Positions 10,166 to 18,014 of a stretch of DNA of 64,000 bases are shown here, piece after piece. Source of the stretch: Streptomyces sp. GKU 895 (GTDB lineage Bacteria; Actinomycetota; Actinomycetes; Streptomycetales; Streptomycetaceae); assembly GCA_002027195.1 (NCBI GenBank), contig MWJO01000006.1, forward strand, positions 62,001 to 126,000. The letters are read 5' to 3'. The position numbers and the translations under genes are program-made. How positions within the stretch are numbered: the stretch's first letter is position 1; each line of letters starts with the position of its first letter. The notes under the pieces are model-generated. The model had not been told where the DNA came from. It saw only the letters and a program-made list of their open reading frames with translations, and ran no database searches.

Positions 10166-10441
10166 TCAGCCGCCGGCGACGGCCGGGATGATCGAGACGC
10201 CCGCGCCGTCCGGGGTGGCGGTTTCCAGGCCCTGCTCGAAGCGGACGTCGTCGTCGTTGACGTACACGTTGACGAAGCGGCGCAGCTTGCCCTGGTCGTC
10301 GAGGACACGGGCGGCGATGCCCGTGTGGTTCTTCTCCAGGTCGGCGATCACGTCGGCGAGGGTGGCCCCCTCGGCAGCGACCTCGGCCTGCCCGCCGGTG
10401 TAGGTGCGCAGGATGGTGGGGATGCGGACGGTCACGCTCAT
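10166..10441 (-). CDS. MoaD/ThiS-family sulfur carrier (CysO-like)
   Basis: A 91-aa ubiquitin-fold protein ending in the exposed diglycine (PAVAGG) that an E1-like enzyme adenylates and converts to a thiocarboxylate. Members of this group deliver sulfur for cysteine (CysO), molybdopterin (MoaD) or other products. Its ATG overlaps the thrC stop as ATGA, so translation is coupled to threonine synthase. No cysM, mec or moeB gene is nearby, so which pathway it serves is not shown. The association with thrC is one I recall from other actinomycetes; a link through sulfur-amino-acid supply is inferred from the SAM riboswitch that governs the operon. Confidence 0.88.
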   Translation of the reverse strand: MSVTVRIPTILRTYTGGQAEVAAEGATLADVIADLEKNHTGIAARVLDDQGKLRRFVNVYVNDDDVRFEQGLETATPDGAGVSIIPAVAGG

Positions 10442-11733
10442 GCGAGGCCAGCCTCTCGGAAGGAGTCCAGGTTGGGGCGGATGGTGGCGGTGAGGCCGGT
10501 GCCGGCCACCGCGTCGAGGGTCTTGAGGCCGTCGCCGGTGTTCAGCACGACGGTGGTGAGGGTCGGGTCCAGTACGCCGTTCTCGATCAGCTTGCGGGTG
10601 ACACCGACCGTCACGCCACCGGCCGTCTCCGCGAAGATGCCCTCCGTGCGGGCCAGCAGCTTGATCGCGTCGACGATCTGCTCGTCGTCGACGTCCTCCA
10701 CGGCACCGCCCGTGCGGCGCGCGATGTCGAGGACGTAGGGGCCGTCGGCCGGGTTGCCGATGGCGAGGGACTTGGCGATGGTGTCCGGCTTCTGGGGGCG
10801 GACGACGTCGTGGCCCGCCTTGTAGGCGGCGGACACCGGCGAGCACCCCTCCGCCTGGGCGCCGAAGATCTTGTACGGCTTGTCCTCGACGAGCCCGAGC
10901 TTGATCAGCTCCTGCAGTCCCTTGTCGATCTTCGTCAGCTGGGAGCCGGAGGCGATCGGCACCACGAGCTGGTCGGGGAGCTGCCAGCCGAGCTGCTCGC
11001 AGATCTCGTACGCCAGGGTCTTGGACCCCTCCGCGTAGTACGGCCGCAGGTTGACGTTGACGAAGCCCCAGCCCTCGCCGGCCGGGTCGCCGATCAGCTC
11101 GGAGCAGAAGCGGTTCACGTCGTCGTAGTTGCCCTCGATGCCGACGAGCTCACCGCCGTATACAGCGGCCATGACGACCTTGCCCTGCTCCAGGTCGTGC
11201 GGGATGAACACGCAGGAGCGGAACCCGGCGCGGGCGGCGGCTGCGCCGACGGCACCCGCGAGGTTGCCGGTGGAGGAGCAGGAGAGGGTGGTGAAGCCGA
11301 AGACGCGGGCGGCCTCGATGGCCTGGGCGACGACCCGGTCCTTGAAGGAGTGCGTCGGGTTGCCGGAGTCGTCCTTCACGAAGAGCTTGCCGGCCTCGAC
11401 ACCGAGCTCGCGGGCCAGGTTGTCGGCCTGGACGAGCTTGGTCCAGCCGGGGTTGATGTTGGGCTTGCCGGCCACGTCCGCGGGGACGGGCAGCAGCGGT
11501 GCGTAGCGCCAGATGTTCGCGGGTCCCGCCTCGATCTGCTTGCGGAGCTCCTCGGCGTCGTAGGCGGAGAAGTCGTAGGCGATCTCGAGCGGGCCGAAAC
11601 ACTCCTCGCACGCGAAGACCGGGCCGAGCGGCACGCGGTGGCCGCATTCACGGCAGCTGAGCGCCGCGGCGGGACCGAGGTCTACGGTGGTGGAGGCGGA
11701 ATCCGTGGTGCTTGCAACAGTCTGCGCAGCCAT
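10438..11733 (-). CDS. thrC: threonine synthase
   Basis: A 431-aa PLP enzyme that converts O-phospho-L-homoserine to L-threonine. The PLP lysine is in NPTHSFKDRVV (about residue 125), followed by the phosphate-binding SCSSTGNLAGAVGAAAARAG, and NTGDGLKT near the C-terminus. Near residue 30 there is a small CREC...CEEC pair, the zinc-ribbon-like extension seen in many actinobacterial enzymes. A SAM-I riboswitch (11754-11906) occupies the leader, only 20 bases before the ATG. This would make threonine synthesis respond to SAM, a product of the competing methionine branch. The downstream carrier gene overlaps it by four bases. Confidence 0.95.
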   Translation of the reverse strand: MAAQTVASTTDSASTTVDLGPAAALSCRECGHRVPLGPVFACEECFGPLEIAYDFSAYDAEELRKQIEAGPANIWRYAPLLPVPADVAGKPNINPGWTKLVQADNLARELGVEAGKLFVKDDSGNPTHSFKDRVVAQAIEAARVFGFTTLSCSSTGNLAGAVGAAAARAGFRSCVFIPHDLEQGKVVMAAVYGGELVGIEGNYDDVNRFCSELIGDPAGEGWGFVNVNLRPYYAEGSKTLAYEICEQLGWQLPDQLVVPIASGSQLTKIDKGLQELIKLGLVEDKPYKIFGAQAEGCSPVSAAYKAGHDVVRPQKPDTIAKSLAIGNPADGPYVLDIARRTGGAVEDVDDEQIVDAIKLLARTEGIFAETAGGVTVGVTRKLIENGVLDPTLTTVVLNTGDGLKTLDAVAGTGLTATIRPNLDSFREAGLA

Positions 11734-11753
11734 GAGAGGCGAGGCCCTTTCTC

Positions 11754-11906
11754 CTCATCTTCCTCACGACGCATCTCGCCGTGAGACGGATTTGGCACCT
11801 TCCCTAGCCGGGAGCCTCGCGATGCGATCGATGCTGATCGCTACGAGACCGGCTGGAGGGTTGCCGGGGCTTCATCGGGCCGTATCCCTCTGCCCCTCTG
11901 GATGAG
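11754..11906 (-). promoter_or_regulatory. SAM-I (S-box) riboswitch controlling thrC
   Basis: Read on the minus strand, the leader begins CTCATCCAGAGGGGCAGAGG and continues with GGCCCGATGAAGCCCCGGCA, the near-invariant core of the S-box aptamer, then GGTGCCAAATCC further on. The P1 helix closes with CTCATC (11906-11901) against GATGAG (11759-11754). The last bases of the aptamer (GAGGAG) lie about 20 bases before the thrC start, so ligand binding could act on ribosome access or on a short terminator; I cannot tell which. Confidence 0.9.
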
Positions 11907-12070
11907 CGGTATGAAGTTGTGAACGTCGGACGATCCAGGACATGCGATGGTCATCCGCGTTGTTCAAGACTGTAACCGACGACCAGGACAGTTGAGATAG
12001 TCGTCCGAACCGCGAGATGGATCACAGCCGGGTCCAGACTCGCCGAGAGAACGCAGAGGAGCCGCGCACT

Positions 12071-13015
12071 GTGCTGAACGAAGTCGAGCGCTGGCTGACC
12101 ACCCGCTCCTGGTCCGTGACCGATCGCCCGCTCCACCAGCTCCTGGCCGCCAAGCAACGCACGAAACAGACGGTCAGCGTCGTGCTGCCCGCGCTCAACG
12201 AGGAGGAGACGGTCGGCGACATCGTCGCGATCATCCGTCACGACCTCATGCAGCAGGTCCCGCTCGTCGACGAGATCGTCGTCGTCGACTCCGGGTCGAC
12301 CGACCGGACGTCGCAGGTGGCGGCCGCGGCCGGGGCCACGGTGGTGCACCGCGACGAGATCCTGCCCCGCATCCCCACCGTGCCCGGCAAGGGCGAGGTG
12401 CTGTGGCGCTCGCTGCTGGTGACCAGCGGCGACATCGTCTGCTTCATCGACGCCGACCTGAAGGAGTTCTCCTCCGACTTCGTCGCCGGGATCGTCGGCC
12501 CGCTGCTCACCGAGCCCGGCGTCGACCTGGTCAAGGCCATGTACGACCGTCCGCTGGGCGGCGCGGCCGGGCAGGGCGGCCGGGTGACCGAACTGATGGC
12601 CCGCCCGCTGCTCAACATGCACTGGCCGCAGCTGGCGGGCTTCGTGCAACCCCTGGGCGGCGAGTACGCGGCCCGGCGCAGCCTGCTGGAACAGCTCCCC
12701 TTCCCCGTCGGCTACGGCATCGAGCTCGGCATGCTGGTCGACGCCCTGCACCTGGTCGGCCTCGACGCGCTCGCCCAGGTCGACGTGGGCGTCCGCAAGC
12801 ACCGCCACCAGGACGGCCAGGCGCTCGGCCGGATGTCCGCCGCGATCTACCGCACGGCCCAGCTCCGCCTGGCCCGCGGCCACCTGATCCGCCCCGCCCT
12901 CACCCAGTTCGAGCGCGGTGCGAGCGGCTTCGAACCGCGCACCTACTCCGTGGACACGGAGGAACGCCCGCCGATGGTGGAGATCGCCGAGTACGCGGAA
13001 CGGAAGGTGGCCTGA
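12071..13015 (+). CDS. gpgS: glucosyl-3-phosphoglycerate synthase
   Basis: A 314-aa GT-A fold glycosyltransferase that joins glucose from a nucleotide sugar to 3-phosphoglycerate, the first step to glucosylglycerate (and to methylglucose lipopolysaccharide primer in mycobacteria). Seen: VVLPALNEEETVGDIV, EIVVVDSGSTDRT, and the metal-binding DADLKEF. I chose GTG 12071 because GAGGAG lies nine bases upstream and the family begins near LNEVERWL; an in-frame start at 12017 would add an atypical leader. No glucosyl-3-phosphoglycerate phosphatase is adjacent; the nearest phosphatase is otsB at 14.5 kb. Confidence 0.9.
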   Translation: MLNEVERWLTTRSWSVTDRPLHQLLAAKQRTKQTVSVVLPALNEEETVGDIVAIIRHDLMQQVPLVDEIVVVDSGSTDRTSQVAAAAGATVVHRDEILPRIPTVPGKGEVLWRSLLVTSGDIVCFIDADLKEFSSDFVAGIVGPLLTEPGVDLVKAMYDRPLGGAAGQGGRVTELMARPLLNMHWPQLAGFVQPLGGEYAARRSLLEQLPFPVGYGIELGMLVDALHLVGLDALAQVDVGVRKHRHQDGQALGRMSAAIYRTAQLRLARGHLIRPALTQFERGASGFEPRTYSVDTEERPPMVEIAEYAERKVA

Positions 13016-13100
13016 GTCCTCCGGGCCACCAGGCCACCGCCAGGCCCCGGGGAACCGGACGAACGTTTGAGCAATCCGTGCCCGGGCTAGGTTGATCCGT

Positions 13101-14498
13101 ATGGCTCGTATCGCTTCAACGTTCGGTTCTGCGCGGGTACTGGTGGCCTCCAACCGGGGACCGGTCTCGTACGAGGTCCAGGCGGACGGCACGCTGGCCG
13201 CCCGGCGCGGTGGCGGTGGGCTGGTCTCGGGGCTGTCGGCGATCGGGGCGGACGCGGACGCGCTGTGGGTGTGCTCGGCGCTCGGCGACGGCGACCGCGA
13301 GGCGGTGCGGCGCGGGGTGGGCGAGGCCGGGGTACGGATGCTCGACATCCCGGCCGACGTGCACGCGGACGCGTACAACGGCATCGCCAACTCGGTCCTG
13401 TGGTTCGTCCACCACATGCTGTACCAGACCCCGCTGGAGCCGGTCTTCGACGCGGAGTTCCGGCGCCAGTGGGCGTCGTACGAGACGTACAACCGCGCCT
13501 TCGCCGAGGCGCTCGCGCAGGAGGCGGCGCAGGGCGCGGCGGTCGTCGTGCAGGACTACCACCTCACCCTGGTGCCGGGCATGCTCCGCGCGCTCCGCCC
13601 CGACCTGCGGATCGGCCACTTCTCGCACACCCCGTGGGCGCCGCCGGAGTACTTCCGGATGCTGCCGGACGACGTGGCCGAGCAGGTGCTGCGGGGCATG
13701 CTGGGCGCCGACCGGCTGGGGTTCCTGACCCGGCGCTGGGCGTCGGCGTTCGAAGCGTGCGCGGCGGAGATCACCGGCGGGCTCGGCGACACCCGGGTCG
13801 GGGTGCACGGGCTCGGCGCGGACGCGGACTTCCTGCGCAAGCGGTCGCACGAGGCGGACGTCGACGAACGGATGGCGGCGCTGCGGGCCGAGATCGGCGA
13901 GGGGCGCCGGACGATCGTCCGGGTCGACCGGACCGAGCTGTCGAAGAACATCGTGCGGGGGCTGCGCGCGTACGAGCACCTGCTCGAGACCCGGCCCGAA
14001 TGGCGCGAGCGGGTCGTGCACGTGGCGTTCGCCTACCCGTCCCGGCAGGACCTGGCCGTCTACCGGGACTACACGGCCGAGGTGCAGCGACTGGCGGACG
14101 AGATCAACTCGACGTACGGCACGCCGGGCTGGACGCCGGTGGTGCTGCACGTCAAGGACGACTTCGCCCGCTCCCTCGCCGCGTACCGGCTCGCCGACGT
14201 GGCGCTCGTCAACCCCATCCGGGACGGCATGAACCTCGTCGCGAAGGAGGTGCCGGTCGTCTCCGACGAGGGGTGCGCGCTGGTGTTGTCGCGGGAGGCG
14301 GGGGCGTACGAGGAGCTGGGCGACGACGCGATCGTGGTGAACCCGTACGACGTGATCGGCACGGCCGACGCGCTGCACGAGGCGCTGACGACGGCGCCGG
14401 GCGAGCGGGCGGAACGCACGAAGCGGCTGGCTGCCGCGGCCACGGCGTTGCCGCCCGCGCAGTGGTTCCTCGATCAGCTGGCGGCGTTGGGGTCCTGA
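13101..14498 (+). CDS. otsA: trehalose-6-phosphate synthase, GT20 family
   Basis: A 465-aa retaining glycosyltransferase that makes trehalose-6-phosphate from UDP- or GDP-glucose and glucose-6-phosphate. Family landmarks: VASNRGPVSYE at the N-terminus, the GGGGLVSGL glycine loop, QDYHLTLVP, FSHTPWAPPEYFRMLP, the RVDRTELSKNIVRGLRAYE segment and NPIRDGMNLVAKE near the C-terminus, where the donor sugar binds. Start at ATG 13101. It follows gpgS by 85 bp in the same direction and converges on otsB, overlapping it by 25 bases at the 3' ends. Activity as a trehalose enzyme is expected from family membership, though a few actinobacterial GT20 proteins have other acceptors. Confidence 0.9.
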   Translation: MARIASTFGSARVLVASNRGPVSYEVQADGTLAARRGGGGLVSGLSAIGADADALWVCSALGDGDREAVRRGVGEAGVRMLDIPADVHADAYNGIANSVLWFVHHMLYQTPLEPVFDAEFRRQWASYETYNRAFAEALAQEAAQGAAVVVQDYHLTLVPGMLRALRPDLRIGHFSHTPWAPPEYFRMLPDDVAEQVLRGMLGADRLGFLTRRWASAFEACAAEITGGLGDTRVGVHGLGADADFLRKRSHEADVDERMAALRAEIGEGRRTIVRVDRTELSKNIVRGLRAYEHLLETRPEWRERVVHVAFAYPSRQDLAVYRDYTAEVQRLADEINSTYGTPGWTPVVLHVKDDFARSLAAYRLADVALVNPIRDGMNLVAKEVPVVSDEGCALVLSREAGAYEELGDDAIVVNPYDVIGTADALHEALTTAPGERAERTKRLAAAATALPPAQWFLDQLAALGS

Positions 14499-15367
14499 GG
14501 AAGGGCCTCCGCCAGTTGCCGCAGCAGCCGTACCAACCCCGCCGGGCCGTCCACGACCAGGTCGGCCCGGTCCTTCAGCTCCGCCACCTCCTCGCTGCCC
14601 GCGCTGCACACCAGCAGCCCCGGTACGCCGTCGGAGCGGAGTTTTTCCACCGCCGCGAAGGCGGGGAGGTCTCCGAGGTCGTCGCCGGCGTAGAGGACGG
14701 CCTCGGCGCCCAGCTCGCGGACGTAGTCCGTCAGGGCCACGCCCTTGTCCATGCCGGGCGGACGGAGTTCCAGGACGAGACGGCCGGGTTCGACGATCAG
14801 GCCGTGCCGGGTGGCGAGGTCGGTGAGCGGGGCGCGCAGCGCGTCGAAGGCGGCCTGCGGGTCCTCGGCCCGGCGCGTGTGGACCGCGACGGCCCGCCCC
14901 TTCTCCTCGATCCAGGTGCCCTGCCAGGCGCCGATGCCGTCGAGGAAGCCGGGCAGTTCGGCGCGGACCGCGGCGACACCGGGGTGCGGGGCGGGCGCGG
15001 TGACCTCACCGGTGACGGCGTCCCAGCGCTCGGCGCCGTAGTGGCCGAGGACGACGAGGTGTCCGAGGCCGGGGACACCGGCGAAGCCGCCGAGACGTAC
15101 GGCGACTCCGGCGGGGCGGCCCGTGACCACCGCGACGGCGGCGATCTTCGGGGCGAGCGCGGCGAGTGCGGGGACGGCGTCGGGGTGGGCCCGGGCCTGT
15201 TCCGGGTCGGCGACGATCGGGGCGAGGGTGCCGTCGAAGTCGAGCGCCACGATCGTTTTCGCGGGGTGCGCGAGCATCGCGGCGAGGCCGTCCTGTCCGG
15301 CCCGGGTCACCGGCGTCGGCGTCGGCGTCGGCAGGGAGTCGTCCGTGGAGTCCTTGTGGCTGCCCAT
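14474..15367 (-). CDS. otsB: trehalose-6-phosphate phosphatase
   Basis: A 297-aa HAD-superfamily phosphatase that dephosphorylates trehalose-6-phosphate to trehalose. HAD motif I is ALDFDGTLAPI (about residues 41-51), motif II lies at VAVVTGRP, and motif IV at YAGDDLGDLPAF. The Pro/Thr-rich first 20 residues (TPTPTPV) look like a flexible leader. The gene is convergent with otsA and overlaps its last 25 bases, so the pair is clustered but not co-transcribed. It might also act on glucosyl-3-phosphoglycerate made by the neighbouring GpgS, which has no dedicated phosphatase here; that is inference only. Confidence 0.9.
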   Translation of the reverse strand: MGSHKDSTDDSLPTPTPTPVTRAGQDGLAAMLAHPAKTIVALDFDGTLAPIVADPEQARAHPDAVPALAALAPKIAAVAVVTGRPAGVAVRLGGFAGVPGLGHLVVLGHYGAERWDAVTGEVTAPAPHPGVAAVRAELPGFLDGIGAWQGTWIEEKGRAVAVHTRRAEDPQAAFDALRAPLTDLATRHGLIVEPGRLVLELRPPGMDKGVALTDYVRELGAEAVLYAGDDLGDLPAFAAVEKLRSDGVPGLLVCSAGSEEVAELKDRADLVVDGPAGLVRLLRQLAEALPQDPNAAS

Positions 15368-15429
15368 AGGGGGACCCTATCCACGTGGGCGGATGACATG
15401 CCTTTTCTCGCCCCCGCCCCCCTACCGCC

Positions 15430-15657
15430 TCACCTCTCCGATCTGCGGGCTTCTCGCACCCTGCGCAGCCGGTTCACCGTCACCGGGTCGTGGGCCAAAG
15501 CCCGCGGATCGTCCAGCAGGGCGTTCAGCAGTTGGTAGTAGCGGACCGGGGCCAGGCCCAGTTCCTCGCGTATCGCGCGTTCCTTCGCGCCGGGGCCGGT
15601 GAAGCCGCGGCGTTCCAGCGCGAGGATGGCCTGTTCTCGGGGGGCCAGGTCGTTCAT
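15430..15657 (-). CDS. DUF3263 protein
   Basis: A 75-aa protein, MNDLAPREQAILALERRGF onward, with the DUF3263 pattern (KERAIREELGLAPVRYYQLLNALLDDP). It is predicted to be all-helical and resembles a winged-helix or sigma-region fold, so DNA or RNA-polymerase binding is plausible but unproven. Found widely in actinobacteria as a short single-domain protein. The start is the first Met of the conserved block. It sits between otsB and the sugar-binding lipoprotein, 44 bp from the latter's stop. Confidence 0.8.
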   Translation of the reverse strand: MNDLAPREQAILALERRGFTGPGAKERAIREELGLAPVRYYQLLNALLDDPRALAHDPVTVNRLRRVREARRSER

Positions 15658-15701
15658 GTCGACGACCGTAGCCCCCGCCACTGACAAGCCCCACCCCGCG
15701 T

Positions 15702-16982
15702 CTACTGCGTGCTCTCCGCCATCTGCGCCTTCGACTGGAGATCGTTGAGGATCGCCGCCGGGCTGCCCCCGGCCGTCACCGCCTCGCCGATCCGCTGCTT
15801 GACCGCCGCGCTGACCTCCGCCCAGGAGACCTTGCCGACGGGATACAGCTCGGAGCCGGTGAGCTCCGTCAGGAAGGGCTTGAGGTCCTGGTCCTGCTTC
15901 GCCGTGCTCATGGCGTCGGACGCCGACATGGTCACCGGCAGCAGGTCGTACTCGCGGGAGAACGCGAGCACGTTCTTCTCGTCGTAGACGAAGTCGAGGA
16001 AGTCCCCGATCTGCTCGGCGTGCCCGTTCTGCTTGAACGCCGTCATCCAGTCGGCGACGCCCATGGAGTACTTGGTCGGGCCGTCGACGCCGGGCATCGG
16101 GACCATGCCGAACTTCACGCCCTTCGCCGCGGCCGTCTTCATCAGCGTGGGATGCCCGTTGAGCATGCCGACCTGGCCGTTCGCGAACGCGGCGAACGCG
16201 TCCGCCCGGTTCAGCTTCCCCGGCGCGACCGGCCCGGTCAGCCCCTTGCCGACCAGGTCGTCCTTGAGCCAGGTGAGGGTGTCGATGTTCGCCGGGGAGT
16301 CGATGCCGTAGGTGCCGGTGTCCTCGGTGTAGCCGCCCCCGCCGCTGAGCAGCCACTGCATGGTCTCGGCCTGCGCTTCCTCGGGACCGAGCGGCAGCGC
16401 GTACGGGTACTTCACGCCTTCCGCCTTCAGCGCGGCGGCGTCCTCGGCGAGCTCGTCCCAGGTCGTCGGCGGGGTCAGCCCGGCCTTGCTGAAGAGGGTC
16501 TTGTTGTAGAAGAGCAGCCGGGTGGAGGAGGCGAACGGCATCCCGTACTGCGTCGAGTCCACCTCACCGGCCGTGGCGAGCTGCGAGACGAAGTCGGCCT
16601 GGGTGGGGATGGAGAGCAGTTCGTCCGCCGAGTAGAGGAGGTCGTCGTGGGCGTAGTCGGCGTACGCGCCGATCTGCGCCATGTCGGGGGCGTCGCCGCC
16701 CGCGACCATCTCCTTGACCTTGCGGTCGACGTCGTTCCAGGAGTAGACGCTGACGTCGACCCGCACGCCCGGGTGGTCGGACTCGTACTCCGCCACCAGC
16801 TTGTCCCAGTACTTCTGGGAGCTGTTCGCCTTGCTGTCCCCGTAGTCGGCGGCGACCAGCTTCAGGGTCACGTCCCCCGAGTCCCCGCCGAGGCCGCAGC
16901 CGCCGAGAACCGCCGTCATGCCCAGTGCGGACACCACCGCGATCGTTCCTGTCCTACGCCGCTGCACTGCCAAGCCCCTCAT
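15702..16982 (-). CDS. ABC-transporter sugar-binding lipoprotein
   Basis: A family-1 extracellular solute-binding protein of about 426 aa, anchored outside the membrane. The N-terminus is a twin-arginine-like stretch (QRRRTGTIAVV) followed by a hydrophobic segment and the lipobox LGGC. The mature part holds the canonical binding-protein pattern (YGMPFASSTRLLFYNKTLF, then TPPTTWDEL). No permease or ATPase gene is adjacent, so it must pair with components elsewhere. I chose ATG 16982; an ATG at 17012 is also possible. It diverges from nagK across two dre-like DasR sites (17013-17045), which suggests an amino-sugar or chito-oligosaccharide ligand. The ligand is not readable from sequence. Confidence 0.88.
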   Translation of the reverse strand: MRGLAVQRRRTGTIAVVSALGMTAVLGGCGLGGDSGDVTLKLVAADYGDSKANSSQKYWDKLVAEYESDHPGVRVDVSVYSWNDVDRKVKEMVAGGDAPDMAQIGAYADYAHDDLLYSADELLSIPTQADFVSQLATAGEVDSTQYGMPFASSTRLLFYNKTLFSKAGLTPPTTWDELAEDAAALKAEGVKYPYALPLGPEEAQAETMQWLLSGGGGYTEDTGTYGIDSPANIDTLTWLKDDLVGKGLTGPVAPGKLNRADAFAAFANGQVGMLNGHPTLMKTAAAKGVKFGMVPMPGVDGPTKYSMGVADWMTAFKQNGHAEQIGDFLDFVYDEKNVLAFSREYDLLPVTMSASDAMSTAKQDQDLKPFLTELTGSELYPVGKVSWAEVSAAVKQRIGEAVTAGGSPAAILNDLQSKAQMAESTQ

Positions 16983-17012
16983 GGTCTCCGAAACTTTCGA
17001 AAGGTCAGACAT

Positions 17013-17028
17013 AAGGTCTACACCACGT
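17013..17028. promoter_or_regulatory. dre-like DasR site, copy 1
   Basis: AAGGTCTACACCACGT contains the core GGTCTA-n-ACC of the DasR-responsive element. It lies 31 bases upstream of the binding-protein gene and 45 bases from the nagK start. Confidence 0.6.
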
Positions 17029-17029
17029 G

Positions 17030-17045
17030 AGTGGACTAGACCTCT
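17030..17045. promoter_or_regulatory. dre-like DasR site, copy 2
   Basis: AGTGGACTAGACCTCT matches the symmetric dre sequence AGTGGTCTAGACCACT at 14 of 16 positions. It lies 28 bases before the nagK GTG, next to copy 1, so one regulator could govern both divergent promoters in response to GlcN-6-phosphate or GlcNAc-6-phosphate. Confidence 0.7.
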
Positions 17046-17072
17046 CACGGGTCGGCGGGCCACACTACCCCC

Positions 17073-18014
17073 GTGAGACATGTCATCGCCCTCGATGTGG
17101 GCGGCACCGGAATGAAGGCCGCCTTGGTCGGCCCCTCCGGCGAGCTGCTCCACCAGGCTCGCCGGGCCACCGGCCGTGAGCGCGGCCCGGACGCGGTCGT
17201 CGAGGGCATCCTCGACTTCGCCGCCGAGCTGCGCGCGTACGGCGCCGAGCACCTCGGCGAGCCCGCGTCCGCCGCCGGCGTCGCCGTCCCCGGCATCGTC
17301 GACGCGGAGCGGGGCGTCGCCGTCTACGCCGCCAACCTCGGCTGGCGCGACGTCCCGCTGCGCGCCCTGCTCACCGAACGCCTGGGCATCCCCGTCGCCC
17401 TCGGCCACGACGTCCGCACCGGCGGCCTCGCCGAGGGCCGGATCGGCGCCGGTCAGGGCGCCGACCGTTTCTTCTTCGTCCCCCTCGGCACCGGCATCGC
17501 GGGCGCCATCGGCATCGGCGGCCGGGTGGAGGCGGGGGCCCACGGCTTCGCGGGCGAGATCGGCCACATCGTCGTACGGCCGGGAGGGACCCCGTGTCCG
17601 TGCGGGCAGGCCGGCTGCCTGGAGCGGTACGCCTCGGCGGCGGCGGTCAGCGACGCATGGGCCGCGGCGACCGGGGACCCGGAGGCGGACGCGGCCGACT
17701 GCGCGAAAGCGGTCGAGTCCGGTGACGCTCGGGCCCGGGACGTCTGGCAGAACGCCGTCGACGCCCTCGCCGACGGCCTGGTCACCGCCCTCACCCTCCT
17801 GGACCCCAGCACCCTGATCATCGGTGGCGGCCTGGCGGAGGCGGGGGAAACCTTGTTCACACCACTGCGGGACGCGATCCGGCAACGCATCACTTTCCAG
17901 AAGCTGCCGTCGGTGGTCCCGGCGGCACTGGGCGACACGGCGGGTTGCCTGGGTGCCGGGCTATTGGCCTGGGATCTCCTCACAACAACTGACGGCATGG
18001 AGGTAGCGACCTGA
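17073..18014 (+). CDS. nagK: ROK-family sugar kinase, probably GlcNAc kinase
   Basis: A 313-aa ATP-dependent kinase of the ROK family. The phosphate-binding DVGGTGMKAALVG opens the protein, GTGIAGAIGIGG follows, and the zinc-binding ROK signature is complete (GEIGHIVVRPGG, then CPCGQAGCLE, residues about 165-185). It starts at GTG 17073 and runs into nagA with a one-base TGATG overlap. The operon partner and the dre sites in front support phosphorylation of GlcNAc to GlcNAc-6-phosphate; glucose kinases share the same fold, so the substrate rests on context. The S. coelicolor homologue is, as I recall, annotated nagK. Confidence 0.88.
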   Translation: MRHVIALDVGGTGMKAALVGPSGELLHQARRATGRERGPDAVVEGILDFAAELRAYGAEHLGEPASAAGVAVPGIVDAERGVAVYAANLGWRDVPLRALLTERLGIPVALGHDVRTGGLAEGRIGAGQGADRFFFVPLGTGIAGAIGIGGRVEAGAHGFAGEIGHIVVRPGGTPCPCGQAGCLERYASAAAVSDAWAAATGDPEADAADCAKAVESGDARARDVWQNAVDALADGLVTALTLLDPSTLIIGGGLAEAGETLFTPLRDAIRQRITFQKLPSVVPAALGDTAGCLGAGLLAWDLLTTTDGMEVAT

